Assembly: GCF_038811545.1 (NCBI RefSeq)
Contig: NZ_CP133319.1
Span: 4,166,001-4,230,000, forward strand
Direction: 5' to 3'
Length of the DNA: 64,000 nucleotides
DNA from: Rhodoligotrophos sp. CJ14
GTDB lineage: Bacteria; Pseudomonadota; Alphaproteobacteria; Rhizobiales; Im1
Within the stretch, counting starts at the first letter, position 1, and the number at the start of each line of letters is the position of its first letter. A program made the translations under genes and the position numbers. Positions 45,119 through 55,873 of the stretch are shown here, one piece after another. Under the pieces are notes generated by a model. It was not told where the DNA came from. It ran no database searches and saw nothing but the letters and a program-made list of their open reading frames with translations.

Positions 45119-48100
45119 ATGGCTTCGGGCAAGTGGGACTTCTGGATAGATCGCGGCGGCACCTTCACCGATATCGTCGCCCGCAGGCCCGATGGTACTC
45201 TTCTGCCTCACAAATTGCTGTCGGATAACCCGGAAGCTTATCGGGATGCCGCCATTCAGGGCATCCGTGAGCTCATGGGCGTAGGTCCTCGCGAACGCAT
45301 TCCGTCGGAAAAAATCGCCACGGTGAAGATGGGAACCACGGTCGCCACCAATGCGCTGCTGGAGCGCAAGGGCGACCGCACGGTCCTCGTGACCAGCAAA
45401 GGGTTCGGCGATGCTTTGCGTATAGGTTATCAGGCCCGCGCTGATATCTTTGCCAAGAAGATCATCAAGCCCGACCAGCTTTACGAGCACGTGCTGGAGG
45501 TGGACGAACGCGTGCTGGCGGATGGGACAGTGGAGAAATCGCTGGACCTGCAGGCGGTCCGCCGGGACCTCGCAGCCATTTTTGCGCAAGGCATCCGCGC
45601 TTGCGCCATCCTGTTCATGCATGCCTACCGCTACCCCGAGCATGAGAAGGCGGTCGCGGCTGTAGCGCGCGAACTGGGCTTCACCCAGGTCTCGACGTCT
45701 CATGAGGTCAGCCCCCTGATCAAGCTGGTGGGCCGCGGCGATACCACGGTGGTCGATGCTTATCTCTCCCCGGTGCTGCGCCGCTATGTGGATCAGGTGG
45801 CATCCGAACTCGCAGTGGGCGATGACGAAAGCACCGCCCGGGTCATGTTCATGATGTCGTCCGGTGGCTTGACCGATGCGCGCCTGTTCCAGGGGCGGGA
45901 TGCGATCCTCTCCGGCCCCGCCGGCGGTGTGGTCGGCTGTGTGGAAACGGCCCGTATTGCCGGCTTCGATAAGATCATCGGTTTCGACATGGGAGGCACC
46001 TCGACGGATGTGTCCCATTTCGACGGCACCTTCGAGCGCACGCTGGAGAGCGAGGTGGCCGGTGTGCGCATGCGCGCTCCCATGATGCTGATCCACACGG
46101 TGGCCGCCGGAGGCGGCTCGATCCTGCATTTCGATGGCGCCCGCTTCCAGGTTGGTCCGGACAGCGCCGGCGCCAATCCCGGCCCGCGCTGCTATCGCCG
46201 TGGCGGGCCGCTGGCGGTGACCGATGCCAATGTGATGGTCGGCAAGCTCGATCCGCGCTTTTTTCCGGCGATCTTCGGGCCGGAGCGCGACCAGCCGCTC
46301 GATGCGGAGGCGGTCGCCCAAGCCTTTGCCGAGCTTGCGTCCCGCGTGGGCGAGGGGGCAACGCCGGAATCGGTGGCCGACGGCTTCATCCGTATTGCGG
46401 TGGAGAACATGGCCAATGCCATCAAGAAAATCTCGGTGCAGCGCGGCTATGACGTCACTGAATATGCCCTGCAATGCTTCGGTGGCGCCGGGGGCCAGCA
46501 TGCCTGCCTGGTGGCCGACACGCTGGGCATCAAGACGGTGATGATCCACCCTCTGTCGAGCCTGCTCTCGGCCTATGGCATGGGTCTCGCCGATATCCGC
46601 GCGACCCGGCAGCGCACCGTCGAGGCACCGCTCGACGTGAATGGGCTTGCTGCCGCCACCCGCACCCTGGACGAGCTGGCGGCCGATGCGCAACGAGAGC
46701 TGCTGGATCAACGGGTTCCGGCCGACGACATCGTCCTCCACCGCCGCGCCCATATCCGCTATGCCGGCACGGATACGTCACTCGAGATCGAGTTCGGCGC
46801 CATCCCCGAGATGACGGCGCGATTCGAGGCCGCGCACCGCTCCCGTTTCGGCTTTATCGATGAGACCCGGGCGCTCAGCATCGATGCGGTCTCCATCGAG
46901 GCGGTCGGTGGCGGCGGCGCCGCTGACGAGCCGGATCTGCCGGTGACGCCGACTGAGCCTTCTCCCTCGGCTCTAACCCGCTTCTTCTCGCAAGGGGCTT
47001 GGCACGAGGCGCCGGTCTTCATCCGCAACAAGCTCGCACCCGGTGTTCGGCTGGCGGGCCCGGCGCTTTTGATCGAGCCGCATCAGACCATCGTGATCGA
47101 GCCCGGCTGGCGTGCCGAGATCACCGTGAAGAACCACGTGATGCTGCACCGGACGCAAGCCGCCCGCATCGCGCCGGCCGTGGGCACCAAGGCCGATCCG
47201 GTGATGCTGGAAGTGTTCAACAACCTCTTCATGTCCATCGCCGAGCAGATGGGCGTGACGCTCCAGAACACCGCCTATTCCGTGAACATCAAGGAGCGGC
47301 TTGACTTCTCCTGCGCCGTGTTCGACGCGCAAGGTCAGCTCGTTGCCAATGCGCCCCATATGCCCGTCCATCTGGGCTCCATGGACCGGTCGGTTGAAAG
47401 CGTCATCGCCGCCCATAAGGGCCAGATCAGACCCGGCGATGTCTATGCCATCAACGCGCCCTATAATGGCGGCACCCATCTGCCCGACATCACCGTCGTA
47501 ACCCCGGTCTTCGACGCGGCCGACAAGGAGATCCTCTTCTTCGTGGCCTCACGCGGCCATCACGCCGATGTGGGCGGCATCGCGCCGGGCTCCATGTCGC
47601 CGCGCGCGACGACCATCGAAGAGGAGGGGGTCTATATCGACAACTTCAAGCTGGTCGATCGCGGCCGGTTTCGGGAACAGGCTCTGAATGAGCTACTGCT
47701 TGGGGCGAAATACCCCGTCCGCAACCTCGTGCAGAACGTCAATGACCTGAAGGCGCAGATTGCCGCCAATGAGAAAGGCGTAGCCGAGCTGCGCCGGATG
47801 ATCGATCATTTCGGCCTTGATGTGGTGCAGGCCTATATGGGCCATGTGCAGGACAATGCGGCCGCGAGCGTGCGGCGGGTGATCGACAGCCTGAAGGATT
47901 CCGCTTTCGAATACGAGATGGACCAGGGTTGCGTCATCCGGGTGAAGATCGCGATCGACCGCGATCGGCGCGAAGCGACGGTCGATTTCACCGGCACCTC
48001 GCCCCAGCGCGACGATAATTTCAACGCACCCGAACCGGTGACCCGCGCCGCTGTGCTCTACGTGTTCCGGGTGATGGTCGAGGGCAATATCCCGATGAAT

Positions 48101-48724
48101 GCGGGATGCTTGCGGCCGATCAACGTCGTCATCCCGCAAGGATCTATGCTATCGCCCCGCTATCCCGCTGCGGTGGTGGCCGGCAATGTCGAGGTGAGCC
48201 AGGCAGTGACCAACTGCCTGTTCGGCGCGCTGGGTGCTATGGCGGCCGCCCAGGGCACGATGAACAACCTGACCTTCGGCAACGAGACCTACCAATATTA
48301 CGAGACCATCTGCTCCGGCGCGCCCGCGGGCCCTGGCTTCAATGGGGCGGATGCAGTGCACACGCATATGACCAATTCGCGCCTCACCGATCCCGAGGTG
48401 CTGGAGCTACGCTACCCCGTGGTATTGGAGGACTTCCATATCCGGCGCGGCTCGGGCGGTCGCGGCAAGTGGCATGCGGGTGACGGCACGTCCCGCACCA
48501 TCCGCTTCCTCACCCGCATGGACTGCGCCATCCTCTCAGGCCATCGTCGGGTTCGCCCATTCGGACTTGAGGGCGGTGAGCCCGGCCAATGCGGCGAGAA
48601 CCTGGTCCGTCGCAAGGATGGACGGATCGAACGCCTCATTGGTGCGGATCAGACCGTGCTCGATGCGGGTGACGCGATCATCATCAAGACGCCGACCGGC
48701 GGCGGCTTCGGGCCCGCCGAGTAG
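45119..48724 (+). CDS. Fused hydantoinase A/B family 5-oxoprolinase (ATP-hydrolysing)
   Basis: A 1201-residue enzyme in which the HyuA-like and HyuB-like parts are fused, as in 5-oxoprolinase (OplaH). The N-terminal part has [14 protein letters not shown] and [14 protein letters not shown] (ATP-binding, actin-like). The second part starts near residue 695 with [18 protein letters not shown] and has [21 protein letters not shown]. The expected reaction is 5-oxo-L-proline + ATP + water to glutamate; a hydantoinase role cannot be excluded. The fusion, the length and the nearby pcp favour oxoprolinase. Confidence 0.88.
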   Translation: MASGKWDFWIDRGGTFTDIVARRPDGTLLPHKLLSDNPEAYRDAAIQGIRELMGVGPRERIPSEKIATVKMGTTVATNALLERKGDRTVLVTSKGFGDALRIGYQARADIFAKKIIKPDQLYEHVLEVDERVLADGTVEKSLDLQAVRRDLAAIFAQGIRACAILFMHAYRYPEHEKAVAAVARELGFTQVSTSHEVSPLIKLVGRGDTTVVDAYLSPVLRRYVDQVASELAVGDDESTARVMFMMSSGGLTDARLFQGRDAILSGPAGGVVGCVETARIAGFDKIIGFDMGGTSTDVSHFDGTFERTLESEVAGVRMRAPMMLIHTVAAGGGSILHFDGARFQVGPDSAGANPGPRCYRRGGPLAVTDANVMVGKLDPRFFPAIFGPERDQPLDAEAVAQAFAELASRVGEGATPESVADGFIRIAVENMANAIKKISVQRGYDVTEYALQCFGGAGGQHACLVADTLGIKTVMIHPLSSLLSAYGMGLADIRATRQRTVEAPLDVNGLAAATRTLDELAADAQRELLDQRVPADDIVLHRRAHIRYAGTDTSLEIEFGAIPEMTARFEAAHRSRFGFIDETRALSIDAVSIEAVGGGGAADEPDLPVTPTEPSPSALTRFFSQGAWHEAPVFIRNKLAPGVRLAGPALLIEPHQTIVIEPGWRAEITVKNHVMLHRTQAARIAPAVGTKADPVMLEVFNNLFMSIAEQMGVTLQNTAYSVNIKERLDFSCAVFDAQGQLVANAPHMPVHLGSMDRSVESVIAAHKGQIRPGDVYAINAPYNGGTHLPDITVVTPVFDAADKEILFFVASRGHHADVGGIAPGSMSPRATTIEEEGVYIDNFKLVDRGRFREQALNELLLGAKYPVRNLVQNVNDLKAQIAANEKGVAELRRMIDHFGLDVVQAYMGHVQDNAAASVRRVIDSLKDSAFEYEMDQGCVIRVKIAIDRDRREATVDFTGTSPQRDDNFNAPEPVTRAAVLYVFRVMVEGNIPMNAGCLRPINVVIPQGSMLSPRYPAAVVAGNVEVSQAVTNCLFGALGAMAAAQGTMNNLTFGNETYQYYETICSGAPAGPGFNGADAVHTHMTNSRLTDPEVLELRYPVVLEDFHIRRGSGGRGKWHAGDGTSRTIRFLTRMDCAILSGHRRVRPFGLEGGEPGQCGENLVRRKDGRIERLIGADQTVLDAGDAIIIKTPTGGGFGPAE

Positions 48725-48745
48725 GCGCCGATTTGGACCTTCGCG

Positions 48746-49207
48746 ATGGAACACCAAGAACACGAGCGGCGCGCACGGCGTCCTCTCGTCATCCGCAACG
48801 CCACCGCCGAGGATGAGCCCTATGTCATTGCCCTGTGGCGCGCCGCCAATCTGGTGACGAGCTATAACGATCCCTCAAAGGACTTCCACTTTGCCCGCGC
48901 GAAGGAAGGCTCTGACATTCTGGTGGGGCTCGATGCGCAAGGATCCATTGTCGGCAGCGTGATGGTCGGCCATGACGGTCATCGTGGCTGGATCTATTAC
49001 CTCGCCTCCGATCCAAGCCATCGCAACCAAGGCATCGGCCGCTCCATGGTCGCGGCTGCGGAGCAATGGCTCAAGGACAGAGGCGTCGTGAAGCTCATGC
49101 TGCTGGTGCGCGAAACCAACACGCAGGTGATCGATTTCTACGAGCATCTCGGCTTCGAAGCCATTCCGCGCGTTATCATGCAGAAATGGCTTCAGGACGA
49201 TGCTTGA
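48746..49207 (+). CDS. GNAT family N-acetyltransferase
   Basis: A 153-residue acetyltransferase. The acetyl-CoA loop is DPSHRNQGIGRSMV (motif A, R/Q-x-x-G-x-G/A), and the C-terminal NTQVIDFYEHLGFE is typical of YpeA-like members. It starts 21 bp after the oxoprolinase stop and may belong to the same transcript. The target is unknown. Confidence 0.9.
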   Translation: MEHQEHERRARRPLVIRNATAEDEPYVIALWRAANLVTSYNDPSKDFHFARAKEGSDILVGLDAQGSIVGSVMVGHDGHRGWIYYLASDPSHRNQGIGRSMVAAAEQWLKDRGVVKLMLLVRETNTQVIDFYEHLGFEAIPRVIMQKWLQDDA

Positions 49208-49212
49208 GCATT

Positions 49213-49238
49213 AGCGGAAACGCTCTAAGAAGTCTTAG
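49213..49238. terminator. Paired hairpins between convergent genes
   Basis: AGCG-GAAA-CGCT (49213-49224) is a short stem with a GAAA tetraloop, and CTAAGA-AG-TCTTAG (49225-49238) follows at once. They fill the 27-bp gap between the acetyltransferase stop and the binding-protein stop and overlap the latter. Two-way termination is likely. Confidence 0.5.
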
Positions 49239-50461
49239 AACCCCTTGCAGCCGGTCTCTGCGACCTCGACCTTCACTGCATCCCACGGCAGTGCCTCGAT
49301 CACCTTCCATCCGATGGCCGCACCATAACGCGATCCATCGAGCTTGGCCGCCTCTGCCACATAGGTGCCGACGGTGCCCTGGTGATCCTCCTTGCGAATG
49401 GCAAGGTGGCCGGTGACGGTGTCGACCTCGGTTGCCTCGAGCGCGGCGATGATGGCATCCGTATCGAGCGAGTCCGCCTTATCGAGTGCCGCCAGCAGCA
49501 GCCGCATCCCGGCATAAGCCTGAATGGCCTGAGGACCAGGCACTCGCTGATAGGCCGCGTAGTATTCATCAACGAACTTTTTCAGCGCCGGGTTCTGGTC
49601 CTCATACATCCACGAGCCGAACAATCCCCCGGTGATCAGCCCCTCTGCCTGATCGCCCAAGGCCTGCAGCATCGAATCGGGCATGCCCAGCGGCGGCAGC
49701 ATGAAATCCTTGATTCCGAAGCTGCGGGCCTGGCGAATGAAAGCCGGCATGTCATCGCCAACCGCAAGCGCGAGATAGATCGCATCGGCACCGCTCGCCT
49801 GGATCTGCGAGATCGCCGATGACCAATCCGCCGTGCCCAGCGGCCGCCCCGCCTCACCAACGATGGTGATGCCCGGGATCTTGGCGAATTGCTCCTTGTT
49901 GCTCTTGCCCCAGACGAAGTCGTGGAACACCACGAACCACTTCTTCTGCAACAGGTCCGGTCGCGCCTTGGTCAAGAGCTTGTTGCCATTGGCCATCATC
50001 GCGTCATTGGGATTGGTGCGGAACACGAAGCGGCTGCATTGCTCGCCCGTCACCTGCACCGCCTGCGAATTGGTCGTGAGGATCGGCACGTTGAGCCGCG
50101 GCGCCTGTGCCGTGAGCCCCAGCACGCCTGCACTGCTCGCGCCGCCGACCAATGCCTTTACCTCATCTTCGAGAACCAGCTTCTGGGCTTTCTGAAGCGT
50201 GGCGGCGGCATCGGCCCGGTCGTCCTCGACCACGAGCTTGACCGGCTGGCCCTTGATGGTCGGCGCATCCTTGATCGCGAGCTCATAGCCGTTGCGCATG
50301 TCGATGCCCAGCGGGGCCAAAGGGCCGGTGAGCGGCACGATGGCCCCCAGCACCACATCCTCTGCCCAGGCATCAGCGCTTGGCGTCATCAATGCTGCCG
50401 ATGCCAACGCGAAGGCGCCAACGGCGCGCCCTATCCATGATCCTGTCTTTGCCTGTCTCAT
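49235..50461 (-). CDS. ABC transporter substrate-binding protein (LivK-like)
   Basis: A 408-residue binding protein with a signal peptide (WIGRAVGAFALASAALMTPS ... ADAWA). The mature protein begins VVLGAIVPLTGPLAPLG and has VVEDDRADAAATLQKAQKLV. It is the last gene of the second Liv operon (livH-M-G-F - crotonase - ligase - binding protein), and the natural receptor for that importer. Confidence 0.93.
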   Translation of the reverse strand: MRQAKTGSWIGRAVGAFALASAALMTPSADAWAEDVVLGAIVPLTGPLAPLGIDMRNGYELAIKDAPTIKGQPVKLVVEDDRADAAATLQKAQKLVLEDEVKALVGGASSAGVLGLTAQAPRLNVPILTTNSQAVQVTGEQCSRFVFRTNPNDAMMANGNKLLTKARPDLLQKKWFVVFHDFVWGKSNKEQFAKIPGITIVGEAGRPLGTADWSSAISQIQASGADAIYLALAVGDDMPAFIRQARSFGIKDFMLPPLGMPDSMLQALGDQAEGLITGGLFGSWMYEDQNPALKKFVDEYYAAYQRVPGPQAIQAYAGMRLLLAALDKADSLDTDAIIAALEATEVDTVTGHLAIRKEDHQGTVGTYVAEAAKLDGSRYGAAIGWKVIEALPWDAVKVEVAETGCKGF

Positions 50462-50500
50462 GAACCTTTCCTCCCATAGCTTCGTTCGGCGCGCGCGGAA

Positions 50501-52621
50501 TCACGCCGGGCGCCGGGTCATTCTGAAAAGCTTGTCCTGTGCGAGAACTGCCCGGGTCGTGGTGCCAAAAACGGCGATGCCCTCCGGCAGCAGCCGCACG
50601 CGCTGCTCGCGCACGAAATCGTCCTGCAGCTTGTCACCGGCGCTGCGCAGCGCCAGCGTGACCTTGGCACCCCCTGGCCGTGAACGCAGAACCGAATCGC
50701 AGATATCCTCGAGCTGCTGCAGTCCTTCCGCATCGCTCTCGGCAAAGTCCATGATCGAGCCCATCTCGACATAGACGATGATGCTGTCGAGATTGCCGTC
50801 ATCCTTGAGAAGATTGATGACGTCCTCGAGAATATAGCGTTCGCCCTCTTTCAGGCCCCAGACGGGAATGTCGATGGGATTGGCGACACTGGTGCCGGGA
50901 ATGCCGAAGCGGACGAGACTTGCCGCGGTCTTCTCCGCCAGCGGCGGAATGGTGAGCCCGGCCCGTGCAGCCGCATCCGACGTGGTGACGCTCACCCCGC
51001 CGCCGGAGCCGAAAATGCCCAGCCGGTTGCCCCTGAGCTCCCCATGGGCGCTGAAGATCAAGAGCGCATCGAGCAGGGCATCGACCGTGTCGACCTGCAA
51101 AATTCCCGACTGTCGAACCGCTGCATCCCACAGCACCGCATCCGTGGCGAGCGCCGCCGTATGGCTGCTTGCTGCTATGACACCCTGGCTCGTCGTCCCG
51201 CCCTTGAGCATGACGATCGGCTTGCTCGCCCGTTCGGCGATACGGAAGAACAGGGCGGGATCGCGAATGGTCTCCACATAGAAGGCCGTGAGCTGGGTTG
51301 CGGGATCATCCTCGCAGAACAACAGATAATCGATCGGATCAAGGTCGAGGCAATTGCCGGCTGACAAGACCCGTCCCACCGGCAAGCCCATGATCTTGGC
51401 ACGGCGGATGACATCGCCCGCGAATGTGCCGCTCTGTGAGATGAATGTTATGTTGCCAGGCTTATTTGGGCAGTTGCGCGGGGACCCGAACGACATGCGC
51501 GCCGAAGCTGAGAAGGTGCCGATGCAATTCGGCCCCACCATGCGCAGGGATTGGCCATGAAGCGTCTCGGCGATCTCGCGTTCCAGCGATTTACCGGCAT
51601 CGCCCCCGCTTTCGCTCGACCATTCGGAAAACCCGGCGGTGAGCACCTGCGCGACCTTCACCCCCTTGCGCGCCGAGGCGGCGAGCACTTCCGGCACATG
51701 CTCCGCCTTGACCATCACATAAGTCCGATCAACCGGACCCGGAATGGCTTCAACCGAAGGATAGGCCTTGAGTCCGAGGATTTCCGTTGCGGTCGGATGA
51801 ATGGGATAGATCGGCCCCTTGAAGCCGAATTCCTGATGATACTTGATGATGCGATAGCCGAGCTTGTCCGGCTGGGCTGATGCGCCCACCACCGCGATCG
51901 CCTTGGGATCAAACAGCGCATCAAGGCCCGCAAGCCGTGCCCGCCTGAGCTCGATCTGCTCCCTCAAATCGGCGGATGACCCGCGACGTCCCTCGTCAGC
52001 CAGATGGATCACCGCATCCGCGGCAACCGCCCCGTCACCGTTGACGATCACCGGATTGATGTCGAGCTCGCGGACGCCTTCGCGCTCGATCAGTCCGCCC
52101 GGTCCGGCAATCGCCATGAGATATTTGGCGAGCCTCACCTGCGCAGATGCGGGAAGCGCTTTGCCGAAGGCTTCCTCGATCAGCGCGCCAGCTTTATCCT
52201 CATTGAGCGGCGCCAGCGCGGCTGCGGGCCGTGTGCCCCGTTCCACATTGCCGCCGCCATAGCCGACCAGCACGACCGGCCCGAACTCCGCATCGAGGCG
52301 CGCGCCAAGGAAGACCTCCAGGCCGGGCGGCAGCATCTCCTCGACCAGCACCCCCTCGATCGGGGCGCCGGGCTGTGCCGCCGACACCGCCTTGACGATC
52401 CGCTCATACGCGGCGGCGGCAGTGGCTGGCGAGACATCGAGCACGACGCCACCCACGGCTGCCTTGTGAACGATGGCGCTCGAGACCACCTTCAGCGCGG
52501 CCGGCCCGTCGAGTGCCACAACATGAGCGTGAGCCTCCTCGGCACTGCGGGCGATTGTCGGATTGGTGGTGGTGATCCCATACCGTTTGAGCAGGGATTT
52601 GGCATCGCGTTCATTCAGCAT
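50501..52621 (-). CDS. Acyl-CoA synthetase, ADP (NDP)-forming
   Basis: A 706-residue acetate-CoA ligase-family protein. An ATP-grasp domain comes first (residues 1-220, ALKVVSSAIVHKAAVGGV), then the CoA-binding domain (IAVVGASAQPDKLGY) and the succinyl-CoA-ligase-like domain with VGPNCIG. The phosphohistidine lies in ASSHTAALATD near residue 487. The ATP-grasp-first order is a permuted arrangement of this family. ATG 52621 follows AGGTGAG; a GTG at 52630 is the alternative. It likely activates the acid brought in by the Liv importer. Confidence 0.9.
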   Translation of the reverse strand: MLNERDAKSLLKRYGITTTNPTIARSAEEAHAHVVALDGPAALKVVSSAIVHKAAVGGVVLDVSPATAAAAYERIVKAVSAAQPGAPIEGVLVEEMLPPGLEVFLGARLDAEFGPVVLVGYGGGNVERGTRPAAALAPLNEDKAGALIEEAFGKALPASAQVRLAKYLMAIAGPGGLIEREGVRELDINPVIVNGDGAVAADAVIHLADEGRRGSSADLREQIELRRARLAGLDALFDPKAIAVVGASAQPDKLGYRIIKYHQEFGFKGPIYPIHPTATEILGLKAYPSVEAIPGPVDRTYVMVKAEHVPEVLAASARKGVKVAQVLTAGFSEWSSESGGDAGKSLEREIAETLHGQSLRMVGPNCIGTFSASARMSFGSPRNCPNKPGNITFISQSGTFAGDVIRRAKIMGLPVGRVLSAGNCLDLDPIDYLLFCEDDPATQLTAFYVETIRDPALFFRIAERASKPIVMLKGGTTSQGVIAASSHTAALATDAVLWDAAVRQSGILQVDTVDALLDALLIFSAHGELRGNRLGIFGSGGGVSVTTSDAAARAGLTIPPLAEKTAASLVRFGIPGTSVANPIDIPVWGLKEGERYILEDVINLLKDDGNLDSIIVYVEMGSIMDFAESDAEGLQQLEDICDSVLRSRPGGAKVTLALRSAGDKLQDDFVREQRVRLLPEGIAVFGTTTRAVLAQDKLFRMTRRPA

Positions 52622-52646
52622 GGGGCTCACCTATTCTGATGGGGGA

Positions 52647-53411
52647 TCACCGGAACACCGGCCGGCGCTTTTCGAGGAAGGCGGTGATCCCCTCGTGAGC
52701 ATCAGGCTCGTCCTGCAGCTTGCGCCCGTACTCCCATTCGAAATCACTGGCCTTTGCCGGGCCATCCGCGGCCACCACCTCCAGCCCGCGCTTGATCTCA
52801 CGGATGACGGAGGCGGAGTTGGCTGCAATCATCTCAGCCGTTGCGAGCGCGGCCTGCACGGCTTCCCCTCTTGGGACCACTTGGTTGGCAAAACCCAGCC
52901 GATGTGCTTCCTCGGCCTTCATCTCGCGGCAGGTGATCAGCAGTTCATGCGCGATCGCCCGCGGTAAGAGCAGCGGCAAGCGGCTGAGCTGGCCGCCAAT
53001 CGGCAACAGGCCGATACGCGCGCCGGGCGCTGCGAAGGATGCGTTCTCTGCACAGATCCGCAAGTCGCAATTGAGCGCCAGAATGAAACCAGCAGCGAAG
53101 GCATAGCCATTGATTGCCGCGATGGTGGGCGTGGTTATCTGGGCCGGCAGCAGGAAGGGCTCATTCAGCGCGGGGTCGGATGCATGTTCAGGATCCGCCA
53201 GCATCTCGCGCAAGTCATGACCGCTGGAAAACGCCACATCCCCACGGCCGGTGATGATGATGGCCTTGACCCCCGGGTCCTCGTCGGCTGAACGCAACAG
53301 CGTGCCGAGCTGCTTGGTCATCTCATGGGTGAAGGCATTGCGCTTCGCCTCATTGCTGATCGTCAGCACGGTAACGGCGCCCCGGCGCGCGAGCTCGATG
53401 GTCGCTGTCAT
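52647..53411 (-). CDS. Enoyl-CoA hydratase/isomerase (crotonase) family protein
   Basis: A 254-residue crotonase. The oxyanion-hole parts are FSSGHDLREM and YAFAAGFILALNCDLRI. The two catalytic glutamates of classic enoyl-CoA hydratase are missing: the first site reads AGFIL instead of GxxEL, and the second reads APGARIGLLP instead of PExxxGL. It may be an isomerase, a hydrolase or a dehalogenase-like member. It starts just after livF (5-bp gap). Confidence 0.88.
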   Translation of the reverse strand: MTATIELARRGAVTVLTISNEAKRNAFTHEMTKQLGTLLRSADEDPGVKAIIITGRGDVAFSSGHDLREMLADPEHASDPALNEPFLLPAQITTPTIAAINGYAFAAGFILALNCDLRICAENASFAAPGARIGLLPIGGQLSRLPLLLPRAIAHELLITCREMKAEEAHRLGFANQVVPRGEAVQAALATAEMIAANSASVIREIKRGLEVVAADGPAKASDFEWEYGRKLQDEPDAHEGITAFLEKRRPVFR

Positions 53412-53415
53412 GTCC

Positions 53416-54123
53416 TCAATCCACAGCCAGAAGTTTGTCCAAGGCGGAATCATCCTGGGCGATCTCGGCCCGTTCCGCCGCGAAAATGAGCTCGCCGTTC
53501 TCGATCACATGAAAGCGATCGCCCACTGCCTTCGATAAGGGCAGGCTCTGCTCCACCAGCAGCACGCCAATCCCGTGCTCCCGCACTTTCAGGATCGCGT
53601 CCCGTATGATCTCGACATAGAAGGGCGCGAGCCCTTCGCTCGGCTCATCCAGCAGCAGATATTTCGGATTGGCGAGCATGGCCCGCGCGATCACCAGCAT
53701 CTGCTGCTCACCGCCGCTGAGCGTGCCGGCACTCTGGCTGAGGCGCTCCTCCAGCCGAGGAAACAGCGTAAGCACATCCTCCATCGTGAAGCCGCGGGCC
53801 TCAGCCCTCGCTTGCAGCGCCACTTTGAGGTTCTCATGCACGGTGAGATTGGGAAAGACCTTGCGGTCCTCCGGCACCAGGGTGATGCCTTGCCGGGCGC
53901 GTTGATAGGTCGTGCCATCGAGCGCCGCGCCATCGAGCGTGATGCGGCCCTCCACCCGGTCGACGAGCCCCATGATCGCGCGCAACGTGGTGGTCTTGCC
54001 CATGCCATTGAGCCCGAGCAGGCACACCACGCCGCCGCGTGGCACCTCGAGGCTGATCTCGTGCAGGATCTGGCTGCCTGCATAGAATGCCGACACGCCG
54101 GTGAGCGACAGGCTTGCACTCAT
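53416..54123 (-). CDS. ABC transporter ATP-binding protein (LivF-like)
   Basis: A 235-residue ATPase with Walker A GLNGMGKTT (Met in place of the usual Ala), signature LSGGEQQMLVIARAML, Walker B LLLDEPSEGLAP and the LivF-type LLVEQSL switch. Its ATG overlaps the livG stop by 4 bp. Confidence 0.93.
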   Translation of the reverse strand: MSASLSLTGVSAFYAGSQILHEISLEVPRGGVVCLLGLNGMGKTTTLRAIMGLVDRVEGRITLDGAALDGTTYQRARQGITLVPEDRKVFPNLTVHENLKVALQARAEARGFTMEDVLTLFPRLEERLSQSAGTLSGGEQQMLVIARAMLANPKYLLLDEPSEGLAPFYVEIIRDAILKVREHGIGVLLVEQSLPLSKAVGDRFHVIENGELIFAAERAEIAQDDSALDKLLAVD

Positions 54124-54872
54124 GCGGCAAAGCTCCCATGCAGATAGGCGCGTTTGACGTCTTCGTTTTCCTTGATCGCCTGAGGCGGCCCTTCGGCGAT
54201 CACCCGGCCCGTCTGCATCACCGTCACCACGTCGGAGAGCTGCATGACGACGCCGATATCGTGTTCGACCAGGAGAATGGTGAGGCCGAACTCATCGCGC
54301 AGCTTCACGATCAGATCGGCCATCCGGTGCCGGTCGCCCTTCGACATGCCGGCCATCGGCTCGTCCATGAGAATGAGCTTCGGTTGCAGCGCCAGCGCGA
54401 TGGCGATATCCAGTGTGCGCTGGCTGCCATGGGCCAAAGTGCCCGCGGTGACCCGCTCGCGTCCGCTTAGGCCGACCTTGGTGAGCATCGCCTGCGCTTC
54501 GTCCTCGATGTCGAGGCGCTCGGGACGGGTGAGTCGCACGGCGCCATTGACTCCCCGCCGCGAGCGGATGGCGAGCTGCACGTTTTCCGCAACCGAAAGA
54601 TTGCGGAAGATGCTTGTGCGTTGGAAGCTGCGCACCAGCCCCTTTCGCGCCAGTCGCTCCGGTGCGGCACCGGTCACATCTTCGCCTTGAAACCGGATTG
54701 TACCCGCGACTGGAGCCACCGCACCGGTGATGAGATTGAAAAGCGTGGTCTTGCCCGCGCCATTGGGCCCGATCACTGACTGAATGGTACGGTCGACTAC
54801 AGCCAGGGAAACGTCATCCACGGCCTTGAGACCCCCGAAATTGCGCGAGAGACTCTGTATCTCCAGGATCAT
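54120..54872 (-). CDS. ABC transporter ATP-binding protein (LivG-like)
   Basis: A 250-residue ATPase. Walker A is GPNGAGKTT, the Q loop is RSFQRTSIF, and the signature is the LivG-type LAHGSQRTLDIAIAL. Walker B is LILMDEPMAGMSKGD and the switch is LLVEHD. It overlaps livM and livF by 4 bp each, so the block is tightly coupled. Confidence 0.93.
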   Translation of the reverse strand: MILEIQSLSRNFGGLKAVDDVSLAVVDRTIQSVIGPNGAGKTTLFNLITGAVAPVAGTIRFQGEDVTGAAPERLARKGLVRSFQRTSIFRNLSVAENVQLAIRSRRGVNGAVRLTRPERLDIEDEAQAMLTKVGLSGRERVTAGTLAHGSQRTLDIAIALALQPKLILMDEPMAGMSKGDRHRMADLIVKLRDEFGLTILLVEHDIGVVMQLSDVVTVMQTGRVIAEGPPQAIKENEDVKRAYLHGSFAA

Positions 54873-55873
54873 CGCCGCCCCTCCGGTGCCAGAGAGTGCC
54901 AGGCCCTTTGCGCAAGCCCATAAAGGCCGCCCGGCGCCACGATGACCACGATCACGAACAAGGCGCCGAAATAGATGAGCCAGGAATCCGTGAGGCTGCT
55001 CACATAATGCTCGGCGAAGGTGAAGGCGATAGCCCCCAGCACAGGGCCGATGATCGTGCCCGTGCCGCCGAGCACCACATACATCATGATTTCACCGGAC
55101 TTGAGCCAGCTGACCGTGTTCGGTGCCGCAGCACCGTTCATTAGAACGAACAGCGCGCCGGCGATAGCGGCGATTGCCGCCGACAGCACATAGGCGAGCA
55201 GCTTGAAGCGGTTTACGTCGATGCCGATGAACCGCGCCCGTTCCGCATTCTCGCGAATGGCGAGCCAGGTCTTGCCCAGCGGCGACAGGCGTAAGGCGAA
55301 GGCGAGCACGATGAACAGGACAAGTGTTCCGTAGAGAAGCCAGTACCAGCTGGGTGGCCGTGCGATCGAAAAGCCGAACAGGGTAGGGATCGGAATCCCC
55401 TGCAGGCCGTCTTCGCCCCCCGTCCACTCATCCGCAACGAAGACGAGCGCGAACAGGATCTGGCTGAAGGCCAGGGTGAGGATCGCGAAAGTCTTCCCGA
55501 TCTGCCGCGTCAGGATGCTCCCCACGATCACCGCGACCAGCGCCGCAAGCACTGCGGTTGCAGCGACGACCAGCAGAATATCGGCGGTCACGAATTTCGC
55601 GATCAGCCCGCCCGCATAGGCGCCGAACCCGTACCAGGCCGCGTGGCCAAAGGACAGAAGCCCCGTATTGCCGGTCAAGAGATCGAGGCTGAGCGCCAGC
55701 AGCGCAGCGATGATCGCTTGCGAAGCAAGCACGATGATGAAGGGCGATCCGGCCGCGAGCAACGGCACGCAGGCGCCCAGGATCATGATGAGCGCGATCA
55801 GGCCCCAGGCCGTGAGTCGGATGGGCAAGGTCGGCTTGGCGAGCTCGCGCAGGCTGTCGGCGGGCGGGGTCAC
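54869..55873 (-). CDS. Branched-chain amino acid-type ABC transporter permease (LivM-like)
   Basis: A 334-residue permease with about nine hydrophobic segments. LLSFGHAAWYGFGAYAGGL is the family's early signature, and LAIRENAERARFIGIDVNRFKLLAYVLS the EAA-like loop. The start is GTG at 55873, overlapping the livH stop. Confidence 0.93.
   Translation of the reverse strand: MTPPADSLRELAKPTLPIRLTAWGLIALIMILGACVPLLAAGSPFIIVLASQAIIAALLALSLDLLTGNTGLLSFGHAAWYGFGAYAGGLIAKFVTADILLVVAATAVLAALVAVIVGSILTRQIGKTFAILTLAFSQILFALVFVADEWTGGEDGLQGIPIPTLFGFSIARPPSWYWLLYGTLVLFIVLAFALRLSPLGKTWLAIRENAERARFIGIDVNRFKLLAYVLSAAIAAIAGALFVLMNGAAAPNTVSWLKSGEIMMYVVLGGTGTIIGPVLGAIAFTFAEHYVSSLTDSWLIYFGALFVIVVIVAPGGLYGLAQRAWHSLAPEGRR

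Noticed and set aside
45041-46753. Minus-strand open frame of 570 codons opposite the oxoprolinase gene
   Set aside because: It has His/Arg/Gly-rich composition typical of antisense frames and no recognisable domain. The plus strand encodes a complete HyuA domain here.
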